Shown here: piece by piece, positions 1-6,548 of the stretch
How positions within the stretch are numbered: position 1 is the stretch's first letter
Layout of the letters: each line of letters opens with the position of its first letter
Assembly (NCBI GenBank): GCA_009363175.1
Contig: CP045205.1
Span: 3,906,001-3,970,000, forward strand
Origin: Citrobacter telavivensis
GTDB taxonomy: Bacteria; Pseudomonadota; Gammaproteobacteria; Enterobacterales; Enterobacteriaceae
Length of the DNA stretch: 64,000 nt
Direction of reading: 5' to 3'
Translations under genes and position numbers: made by a program
Notes under the pieces: generated by a model
What the model was told of the DNA's origin: nothing
What the model saw: the letters and a program-made list of their open reading frames with translations, nothing else
The model's database searches: none

Positions 1-25
1 ACTCGCGTACTGGAGTTCTGCTGTC

Positions 26-730
26 ATGCGCCTGGTTCAGCTTTCCCGACACTCTATCGCCTTCCCTTCGCCGGAGGGCGCTTTACGCGAGCCAAACGGC
101 CTGCTGGCGCTTGGGGGCGATCTGAGCCCTGCGCGGCTGCTGATGGCCTATCAGCGCGGCATTTTCCCGTGGTTTTCCCCTGGCGACCCTATTCTCTGGT
201 GGTCGCCGGACCCTCGGGCCATTCTGTGGCCTGACACTTTTCATATTAGCCGCAGCATGAAGCGCTTTCATAAGCGCTCTCCGTATCGTGTCACCCTGAA
301 TTATGCGTTTGGTCAGGTCATCGACGGGTGCGCCAACGATCGCGATGAAGGGACATGGATAACTCAGGGCGTGGTGGAAGCCTATCACCGACTGCACGAA
401 CTGGGACACGCGCATTCCATTGAGGTCTGGCGCGACAATGAGCTGGTCGGTGGTATGTATGGCGTTTCCCAGGGAGCCCTGTTTTGCGGTGAGTCAATGT
501 TCAGTCGGCAAGAGAATGCGTCAAAAACCGCGCTACTGGTTTTTTGTGCAGAATTTGTCCGTCACGGCGGCAAATTAATGGATTGCCAGGTGCTCAATAG
601 CCATACCGAATCGCTAGGGGCGGTCGAAATTTCGCGTCGGGTGTATCTGGAACACCTCGATGCGTTACGCCAACAACGTTTACCTCGCGATTTTTGGGTC
701 CCTCGTACGTTATTTTTGCCCCTGAAGTGA
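26..730 (+). CDS. aat: Leucyl/phenylalanyl-tRNA--protein transferase
   Basis: Cytosolic transferase that moves Leu or Phe from charged tRNA onto proteins with N-terminal Arg or Lys, creating a primary N-degron. The 234-residue product has the usual family length and the conserved stretches near the N-terminus (FPWFSPGDPILWWSPDPRA) and in the middle (GGMYGVSQGALFCGESMFS). In E. coli it follows cydC, which would lie just outside the window. Its downstream partners of the N-degron pathway, clpS and clpA, lie about 6 to 8 kb away on the other strand. Start chosen as the first ATG giving the standard length; no strong ribosome binding site is visible in the 25 bases available upstream. Confidence 0.97.
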   Translation: MRLVQLSRHSIAFPSPEGALREPNGLLALGGDLSPARLLMAYQRGIFPWFSPGDPILWWSPDPRAILWPDTFHISRSMKRFHKRSPYRVTLNYAFGQVIDGCANDRDEGTWITQGVVEAYHRLHELGHAHSIEVWRDNELVGGMYGVSQGALFCGESMFSRQENASKTALLVFCAEFVRHGGKLMDCQVLNSHTESLGAVEISRRVYLEHLDALRQQRLPRDFWVPRTLFLPLK

Positions 731-1243
<513 letters not shown>

Positions 1244-1275
1244 TTGTTTTCACGCCCGAATGGCGTACCAATAAT

Positions 1276-1302
1276 AAAAGGTCGGTCTATCCGGCCTTTT
1301 TT
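1276..1302 (+). terminator. Intrinsic terminator of infA
   Basis: Stem AAAAGGTCGG / CCGGCCTTTT around a TCTAT loop, followed by a T run, 33 bases after the infA stop. The A-rich 5' side means it may also act on the opposite strand, ending the convergent LysR gene. Confidence 0.85.
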
Positions 1303-1318
1303 GTTGTGTAGAAATCAC

Positions 1319-2230
1319 CTACTCCTCCGTCATCCGCGCGTACTCGTCCGTCAGGAAATCCACCAGCGCTCTCACCGACGGCAGCAATCCCCTGCGTGAA
1401 GGAAAAACCGCATGAATCACCTCTCTTCGGGGTTCCCATCCTTCCAGTAACGAAACCAGTTCACCCGCCGCCAGCTGTTCTTTGACCATTAAGATGGGAA
1501 GCTGTACGGCACCGACGCCGGCGATAGCCGCCTCACGCAATACCAACATATCAGTCGTGATAAATCGCGGGGTAAAGTGTACTTCCGCTCTGGCCCCTTG
1601 TGGACCGTACAACTCCCAGCGATGAATATGCTTTCCGGATGCCAGACTCAGTCCGGGCCAGCGGCTTAATTCCGCCGGTGATGCAGGGACACCCATGCGT
1701 GCGATCAATGCCGGACTGGCAAATAACCGGTGTGCGCGGTCAGCAAGAACCCGCATAACCAGATCGCTGTCCTCAATCGGGCGCGGTCGTACTCTGATAG
1801 CAATATCAACGCCTTCACCCACCACATCAACACGACGATTCGTCGCTTCGAGTTGCAGCGTGACATCGGGATAGCGTGCCATAAATTTCGCCAGCATCGG
1901 CCCCACGTGAACGTGGAGCAGCGTGACCGGACACGTCAGCTTCACCACGCCACGAGGTTCGACCTGCAATGCGGCAATCGCATCCTGCGCCGCCTGTGCT
2001 TCTACCAGCATCGCTTTGCAGTGCTCGTAGAACGTTTGCCCCACTTCCGTAACGTTAAACTGCCGCGTCGTCCGCTGGATGAGTCGCACACCCAGTTGCT
2101 CCTCCAGTTGCGCGATGCGCCGACTGAGCTTTGATTTAGGTTCGTCTAACGCGCGGCCTGCCGCGGCAAACCCTCCCTGCTCCACGACATGGACAAACCA
2201 CGCAAAATCATTGAGGTCCGGCTTTGCCAT
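1319..2230 (-). CDS. LysR-family transcriptional regulator
   Basis: A 303-residue LysR-type regulator of the usual family length: N-terminal winged helix-turn-helix (about residues 1-60, with the pattern GGFAAAGRALDEPKSKLSRR) and a C-terminal periplasmic-binding-like effector domain. It is divergent from the pirin gene at 2337, with about 100 bases between them, the classic layout for a LysR gene controlling its neighbour, so pirin is the probable target (inference). The pair sits between infA and serW, where K-12 has nothing. The effector is unknown. The N-terminus resembles the AaeR/DsdC-like and quinone-sensing LysR groups only generally, so no symbol is given. Confidence 0.93.
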   Translation of the reverse strand: MAKPDLNDFAWFVHVVEQGGFAAAGRALDEPKSKLSRRIAQLEEQLGVRLIQRTTRQFNVTEVGQTFYEHCKAMLVEAQAAQDAIAALQVEPRGVVKLTCPVTLLHVHVGPMLAKFMARYPDVTLQLEATNRRVDVVGEGVDIAIRVRPRPIEDSDLVMRVLADRAHRLFASPALIARMGVPASPAELSRWPGLSLASGKHIHRWELYGPQGARAEVHFTPRFITTDMLVLREAAIAGVGAVQLPILMVKEQLAAGELVSLLEGWEPRREVIHAVFPSRRGLLPSVRALVDFLTDEYARMTEE

Positions 2231-2336
2231 TTATTGTTCCATTTTCAGAACGATGAGATTCATTTTAGCGACTACTCACCTCGCTGTCATGAATATAAGC
2301 TTATTCACAGGCAGGAATACCATTGAGGAGATAATG
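2231..2336. promoter_or_regulatory. Divergent LysR/pirin promoter region
   Basis: The 106-base gap between two divergent starts must hold both promoters and any LysR operator. A LysR-type T-N11-A motif cannot be assigned by eye with certainty. The pirin side ends in a strong ribosome binding site, GAGGAG at 2325-2330. Confidence 0.5.
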
Positions 2337-3197
2337 ATGAAACAGGTTACAGGCGTCTATACCGCACCTCGCCCGCACTGGGTTGGCGATGGATTTCCGG
2401 TTCGTTCACTGTTTTCGTACCAGTCCCACGCGCAGCAGCTGAGCCCGTTTCTGCTGCTCGACTATGCGGGTCCCCATACGTTCACGCCGGGAACGAAAAA
2501 GCGTGGTGTGGGTGAACATCCCCACCGCGGTTTTGAAACGGTGACAATAGTGTACAGCGGTGAAGTTGAGCATCGCGACTCAACGGGTCGCGGCGGCATT
2601 ATTGGCCCTGGCGACGTGCAGTGGATGACGGCAGGCGCAGGCATTTTGCATGAAGAATTTCATTCTGAAGCCTTCACCCGCAAGGGAGGAGAACTGGAGA
2701 TGGTGCAACTGTGGGTAAACCTGCCAGCGAAAGACAAAATGACGTCACCGGGATACCAGAGCATCACTCAGGAACACATCCCAACCGTTGAGTTGCCGAA
2801 CGAGGCAGGAACAGTACGAATCATTGCCGGTCAGTATCAGCAGACGACAGGACCGGCTCACACGTTCTCGCCGCTGAACGTCTGGGATATGCGGCTGCAG
2901 CAGGCGCGCCCGTTGACACTTTTGCAGCCAGAGGGGTGGAGTACCGCACTGGTGATCCTGAAAGGTTCAATCAGGGTAAATGGCTCGACAACGGCAAATG
3001 AGGGGCAACTGGTCGTATTAAGTCAGCAAGGAGACTCAGTGCATCTGGAAGCCAGCGGTGATGCCAGCGTGTTGTTGCTGTCGGGGGAACCGCTGAATGA
3101 ACCGGTAGTCGGTTACGGTCCGTTTGTCATGAATACCAAACAAGAAATTGCAGAAGCCGTTCGCGATTTTAACGCTGGCCGCTTTGGTCAAATCTGA
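2337..3197 (+). CDS. Pirin family protein (cupin; possible quercetin 2,3-dioxygenase activity)
   Basis: A 286-residue bicupin of the pirin family. The metal-binding residues expected in the N-terminal cupin are present: His61 and His63 in GEHPHRGFET, His105 and Glu107 in AGILHEEFHS. Bacterial pirins (for example E. coli YhhW) have quercetinase activity in vitro; the physiological substrate is usually unknown. The reading frame is open far upstream, into the LysR gene on the other strand, but the start is taken at the second of two adjacent ATGs (2334, 2337) because GAGGAG lies 6 bases before it. It is probably controlled by the divergent LysR regulator. Confidence 0.93.
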   Translation: MKQVTGVYTAPRPHWVGDGFPVRSLFSYQSHAQQLSPFLLLDYAGPHTFTPGTKKRGVGEHPHRGFETVTIVYSGEVEHRDSTGRGGIIGPGDVQWMTAGAGILHEEFHSEAFTRKGGELEMVQLWVNLPAKDKMTSPGYQSITQEHIPTVELPNEAGTVRIIAGQYQQTTGPAHTFSPLNVWDMRLQQARPLTLLQPEGWSTALVILKGSIRVNGSTTANEGQLVVLSQQGDSVHLEASGDASVLLLSGEPLNEPVVGYGPFVMNTKQEIAEAVRDFNAGRFGQI

Positions 3198-3247
3198 CCG
3201 GGAGGAGGTTGTAAGAATAGCAAAATGCGGGATTCATAACGCAGAAA

Positions 3248-3278
3248 AGCTTCCCCGACGGCATCGTTCGGGGAAGCT
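3248..3278. terminator. Strong hairpin between pirin and serW
   Basis: An 11-bp perfect inverted repeat, AGCTTCCCCGA / TCGGGGAAGCT, with a 9-base loop, 50 bases after the pirin stop. There is no T run on the + side (GTACAATG follows), but the minus strand ends in TTTT. It is the probable end of the pirin transcript, perhaps by hairpin alone. Confidence 0.55.
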
Positions 3279-3320
3279 GTACAATGCGTAACCAAACGAT
3301 AAGCAAAGCGTAAATACTGC

Positions 3321-3349
3321 TTGACCGTTTTAGCGCAACTCCATATAGT
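3321..3349 (+). promoter_or_regulatory. serW promoter
   Basis: TTGACC (3321-3326), 17 bases, TATAGT (3344-3349), followed by a GC-rich discriminator (GCGCCCCG). Close to consensus and placed about 45 bases before the tRNA. The GC-rich discriminator is typical of stable-RNA promoters under stringent (ppGpp) control. Confidence 0.8.
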
Positions 3350-3392
3350 AGCGCCCCGTTGCTCCCCAAGCGGTCAGGCAACAATACAATAT

Positions 3393-3480
3393 GGTGAGGT
3401 GTCCGAGTGGCTGAAGGAGCACGCCTGGAAAGTGTGTATACGGCAACGTATCGGGGGTTCGAATCCCCCCCTCACCGCCA
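3393..3480 (+). tRNA. serW: tRNA-Ser (anticodon GGA)
   Basis: An 88-base class II tRNA with the encoded CCA end at 3478-3480. Acceptor GGTGAGG pairs with CCTCACC; the anticodon loop CTGGAAA gives GGA at 3427-3429; a long variable arm (about 3436-3451) and GGTTCGAAT in the T arm identify tRNA-Ser. Position next to infA and clpA matches serW. It reads UCC and UCU codons. Its last 19 bases are repeated downstream (see the repeat array). Confidence 0.97.
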
Positions 3481-3492
3481 TATTTAAGAAAG

Positions 3493-3521
3493 AGCTCGTA
3501 CGCAAGTACGGGCTTTTTTTT
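3493..3521 (+). terminator. Intrinsic terminator of serW (repeat unit 1)
   Basis: Stem AGCTCGTAC / GTACGGGCT (one G-T pair) with loop GCAA and eight T, 12 bases after the tRNA. Identical copies occur in the following units. Confidence 0.92.
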
Positions 3522-3674
3522 CGCATATTGCACACACCTGGGGGGATGAGAGCCCCCGACCGGGGGTCGACAACGGGCGCAGCCCGTTGGACAGACCGCG
3601 AACATCGTGAGCGGGCTGCCCGTCAGGGCGAGCGAAGCGAGTCAATCCCCCCCTCACCGCCATATTTAAGAAAG

Positions 3675-3703
3675 AGCTCGTACGCAAGTACGGGCTTTTT
3701 TTT
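3675..3703 (+). terminator. Intrinsic terminator (repeat unit 2)
   Basis: Exact copy of the serW terminator, 182 bases downstream. Confidence 0.85.
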
Positions 3704-3856
3704 CGCATATTGCACACACCTGGGGGGATGAGAGCCCCCGACCGGGGGTCGACAACGGGCGCAGCCCGTTGGACAGACCGCGAACATCGTGAGCGGGCTG
3801 CCCGTCAGGGCGAGCGAAGCGAGTCAATCCCCCCCTCACCGCCATATTTAAGAAAG

Positions 3857-3885
3857 AGCTCGTACGCAAGTACGGGCTTTTTTTT
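3857..3885 (+). terminator. Intrinsic terminator (repeat unit 3)
   Basis: Third copy of the same hairpin and T run, again 182 bases on. Confidence 0.85.
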
Positions 3886-4038
3886 CGCATATTGCACACG
3901 CCGTGGGGGGATGAGAATCCCCGACCGGGGTCGACAACGGGCGCAGCCCGTTGGACAGACCGCGAACTTCGTGAGCGGGCTGCCCGTCAGGGCGAGCGAA
4001 GCGAGTCAATCCCCCCCTCACCGCCATCTTTAAGAAAG

Positions 4039-4067
4039 AGCTCGTACGCAAGTACGGGCTTTTTTTT
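4039..4067 (+). terminator. Intrinsic terminator (partial repeat unit 4)
   Basis: Fourth copy. It is the last barrier between serW and the B3/B4-domain gene starting at 4198, which therefore needs its own promoter in 4068-4190. Confidence 0.85.
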
Positions 4068-4197
4068 CGCATATTGCACGCACTGCGGGGGGATGAGATC
4101 AGAGATTTCCACCCGGGTAATGAAATCATCTGCAATTTTATTCAATACACATCAGAGCAGCGACCGATATTCTGTCAGAAATAGTGCTAAGGAGAGA

Positions 4198-4875
4198 ATG
4201 TCAATGCCGCTATGTTATGCCTCTGAAATTCATACGAGATTCAGGCAACTTCGTTCTGCGACGATCGGTGTTAATGGTATTCACGCAGATGCTAATTCGG
4301 GCGCACAAGTGGCTCAGTTACTTGCAGTCGCAGATAAGCGACTGACGGCGACTCGCGAAGGCGAGTTTGCGGAGATTAAAGCCTGGCGTCGTGCTTTTTC
4401 CGAGTTAGGCCTTAAGCCTACACAATATCGCTGCGCATCGGAATCTCTGTTAAGACGGTATCGCAAGAGCGGAGAGTTGCCGACGCTACATCCGCTGATT
4501 GACCTGTGTAATGCGGCTTCCCTCGCCTTTGCCATACCGGTTGCTGCATTTGACATCAACCGGATCAGCGGTGCGTTAACAGTGCGTTCGGCCTGTGGGG
4601 ATGAACTCTATGAGACGTTTTCCGGGGAAACTGAACACCCTGAACCCGGTGAAGTTATCTTTGTCGATGATTCCGGACGAGCCCATGCCCGACGCTGGAC
4701 TCATCGACAAAGCGGTTGGTCGGCCGTTCGCCAACGTACGTCCAACGTGCTGATTGTCGCCGAAGCTTTGCACGAAACCGCACAGGATGACGTTGAAAAC
4801 CTTATTGTCGCACTCACAGACGCCATATCTCAGGTATGGCCTGCAGCCATACGGACGGACATAAAGCGCTTATGA
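4198..4875 (+). CDS. Solo B3/B4 tRNA-binding domain protein
   Basis: A 225-residue protein that looks like the free-standing B3/B4 domain of the phenylalanyl-tRNA synthetase beta subunit. Supporting stretches are KPTQYRCASESLLRRYRKSG and LPTLHPLIDLCNAASLAFAI, followed by GEVIFVDDSGRAHARRWTHR. In PheT this domain hydrolyses mischarged Tyr-tRNA; solo versions are widespread and mostly uncharacterised, so tRNA binding or editing is an inference. The frame is open further upstream through the repeat array; AAGGAG at 4189-4194 points to ATG 4198, or 4204 (223 residues). It lies directly after the serW repeats, in a group that K-12 lacks here. Confidence 0.8.
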   Translation: MSMPLCYASEIHTRFRQLRSATIGVNGIHADANSGAQVAQLLAVADKRLTATREGEFAEIKAWRRAFSELGLKPTQYRCASESLLRRYRKSGELPTLHPLIDLCNAASLAFAIPVAAFDINRISGALTVRSACGDELYETFSGETEHPEPGEVIFVDDSGRAHARRWTHRQSGWSAVRQRTSNVLIVAEALHETAQDDVENLIVALTDAISQVWPAAIRTDIKRL

Positions 4876-5007
4876 ACCCAGCGCTTCGGTTTGCTGGTAA
4901 TGGGTATTTGCGACGGTGGTACGTTGATACATTATTGCCAGGGCAAAAGTATTATCATCAATAAAGACGGTACCCCGCACGAGTGTGGGTATTTGTCTCT
5001 GAGCCAT
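4870..5007 (-). CDS. Possible 45-residue small protein
   Basis: A short minus-strand frame, beginning MAQRQIPTLVRGTVF and ending TEALGS, preceded by GGGGAAGAG close to the ATG. Its stop overlaps the last 6 bases of the B3/B4 gene (convergent). I do not recognise it; it has no membrane segment and no cysteine. It is the only frame in the 415-base gap 4876-5290 that has a plausible ribosome binding site. It could equally be a chance frame or a gene remnant. Confidence 0.25.
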   Translation of the reverse strand: MAQRQIPTLVRGTVFIDDNTFALAIMYQRTTVANTHYQQTEALGS

Positions 5008-5290
5008 ACTCTTCCCCATTATCCCGAGCAGTGGTATCCCATGATAATTTCGGGCTTTATTTTACGATGATAATTCCTGGGATTAATCAGTTTCAGGGAG
5101 GCTGCTGCGCTCAGATTAGGCAGTAACTTATTCATTCGTCGGCATTCGGGATATAGCTTTCATCTGTCTATACCACTCACATTCATTCTGGATTTGTGAT
5201 TGAAAAATAAAGACTGGTATAAACACTTCCGTTCAGTTCTCCGAACAGGCATAGTGACGAATGAGGATTTTTTTCACAACAGGAGTTGCC

Positions 5291-5686
5291 ATGTTTTCTT
5301 ATGTCATGTTGGGTACCAATAACCCGGAAGTTTCTTATAAATTTTATGCGCCGCTAATGGACGTGCTGGGATATCCTCTGGATGGTCGAAGTGAGAAAGG
5401 CGCCGCCTGGGGCACGTTTAAAAATAATAATTCCACAGGGCTATGTGTTGGCCTTCCCTTTAATCAACGTCCGGCAACATTTGGCAATGGCGTGATGGTG
5501 GCACTTAATGCCCCCTCCGTTGATATAATTAACAAGCTCTATGCCTTAGCGTTAGAAAACGGTGGCGAGGATGATGGTCCTCCTGGCTACCGCCCACACT
5601 ATGGTGATGATTTTTACAGTGCTTATGTCCGCGATCCTGACAAGAACAAAATTGCTTTTGTTTTTTACGATCCGACAAAAAAATAA
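5291..5686 (+). CDS. VOC (glyoxalase/bleomycin-resistance fold) family protein
   Basis: A 131-residue single-module VOC protein. Typical pattern: N-terminal LGTNNPEVSYKFYAPLMDVLGY and C-terminal GDDFYSAYVRDPDKNKIAFV. VOC proteins form dimers of beta-alpha-beta-beta-beta units and act as lyases, dioxygenases or binding proteins; the substrate cannot be predicted here. The frame runs open upstream to 5261, but AGGAG at 5281-5285 fixes the start at ATG 5291. It is part of the extra group between serW and clpA and has no obvious operon partner; a strong inverted repeat follows at 5787. Confidence 0.85.
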   Translation: MFSYVMLGTNNPEVSYKFYAPLMDVLGYPLDGRSEKGAAWGTFKNNNSTGLCVGLPFNQRPATFGNGVMVALNAPSVDIINKLYALALENGGEDDGPPGYRPHYGDDFYSAYVRDPDKNKIAFVFYDPTKK

Positions 5687-5786
5687 AGCCCACTGTATTT
5701 GATATGTGCCTGCTCTGCCTCAACGTTTATCGTCTGCGACCTTTTATGGCTCTACAGGCCATCCGTTGATTCATTAACTTAGCTGA

Positions 5787-5830
5787 AACATCCTGACACT
5801 CTGCATGAATAAGCAAAGTGTCAGGATGTT
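5787..5830. terminator. 14-bp inverted repeat, probable bidirectional terminator
   Basis: AACATCCTGACACT (5787-5800) and AGTGTCAGGATGTT (5817-5830) form a perfect 14-bp stem with a 16-base loop, between the convergent VOC and DUF4282 genes. The T run is weak, so it could also be a protein-binding palindrome, but the position between convergent genes favours a terminator. Confidence 0.55.
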
Positions 5831-5892
5831 ATCTCAGTGTGAAAATAAACATCACATTGTAACAGACCAGGATTAATACCAGGAAAACGCTA

Positions 5893-6141
5893 TTATTCTG
5901 ATTTATTGGAATTCTGTGCAATCAGACGCAGATACTCATTGTTTTTAAACGCAATCATAATAAGTTCAAACATGACGCGACAGCCAACCAGACTAAAAGC
6001 CGTGCCAAATAATCCTGCAATGATTTGACCATTAAATATAGAAATCACGCCAACAACGGCCACTAAAACCATAAAAATCCAGTATAAAAACACCATGATT
6101 TTAGGAGTCAGCAGACTATCGAAACCCAGAATTACTTTCAT
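5893..6141 (-). CDS. DUF4282 family small membrane protein
   Basis: An 82-residue inner-membrane protein with two predicted hydrophobic segments, about residues 15-37 (MVFLYWIFMVLVAVVGVISI) and 42-66, and a polar C-terminus. The pattern fits DUF4282, whose function is unknown. AAGGAT lies 6 bases before the start. The gene and the 300 bases upstream are clearly more A/T-rich than the backbone, which is consistent with horizontal origin. Confidence 0.75.
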   Translation of the reverse strand: MKVILGFDSLLTPKIMVFLYWIFMVLVAVVGVISIFNGQIIAGLFGTAFSLVGCRVMFELIMIAFKNNEYLRLIAQNSNKSE

Positions 6142-6548
6142 TTGGCTATCCTTAATAAATAAAATTTGAAGAAAACTGCAAGAACAACATATATTATCTA
6201 TTTCAAAATGTAAATACTGATTTATTAGTCTGGCTACTATTCTATTTCGTTCTATTGCGAGACAATTGAAGGTAAGAATTTTCCGTGAATAGCGTGATAA
6301 TGATTTCAGGATTATAATATTAGCTAAGCATGGGATATAATTTCATGAAATAAATATTGGCATTTATTATTAACTAATTATTAATATTCATCTTACCGTT
6401 TCCTCTGCTGGGTAGAATAATCTGAAGGTAAAACGATAAGGGAGCCATGGGGAAGAAAACCGACCTATGAGGCAGATGTTTGTCTGTCCAGATAATAGAG
6501 AACCGGGCACGTGGCCCGGTTCGTCAGTCAGCTAAGAGAGCGTTGAGA
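6142..6548. other. A/T-rich intergenic region with clpA end hairpin
   Basis: A 407-base gap between two minus-strand genes. The part 6142-6420 is strongly A/T-rich and must contain the DUF4282 promoter; no gene was found. Near clpA, AACCGGGC / GCCCGGTT (6501-6508, 6514-6521) makes an 8-bp stem that is the likely clpA transcript end. Confidence 0.5.
6501..6521 (-). terminator. Hairpin downstream of clpA
   Basis: AACCGGGC, loop ACGTG, GCCCGGTT, starting 27 bases after the clpA stop on the minus strand. The flanking sequence is only moderately T-rich, so efficiency is uncertain. Confidence 0.55.

Larger units (their letters stand above)
3462..4098 (+). repeat. 182-bp tandem repeat array derived from the serW 3' end (rtT-like)
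   Basis: Three full 182-bp units start at 3462, 3644 and 3826, and a half unit at 4008-4098. Each begins with the last 19 bases of serW including CCA, followed by a short A/T-rich spacer, a terminator hairpin with T run, a G-rich segment and two further hairpins. Units 1 and 2 look identical; unit 3 and the partial unit carry small changes. The layout closely resembles the repeats after E. coli tyrT that give the rtT RNA, which also start with a copy of a tRNA 3' end. The open frames inside (77 residues, repeated exactly) are a product of the repeat and are not called as genes. Confidence 0.93.

Noticed and set aside
3393..4098. Integrated prophage or genomic island ended by a tRNA att duplication
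   Set aside because: Although the tRNA end is duplicated, no integrase or mobility gene is present and the copies form a regular tandem array, which fits an rtT-type repeat better than att sites.
3462..4098. CRISPR-like array
   Set aside because: Units are contiguous 182-bp repeats without unique spacers, and there are no cas genes.
3484..4135. Overlapping open frames of 77 to 107 residues, two of them identical, on both strands
   Set aside because: They are copies of the 182-bp repeat unit, run through terminators and tRNA sequence, and have no ribosome binding sites.
6440..6466. Tiny frame starting ATGGGGAAG with a good ribosome binding site
   Set aside because: It stops after seven codons (MGKKTDL) and has no support.
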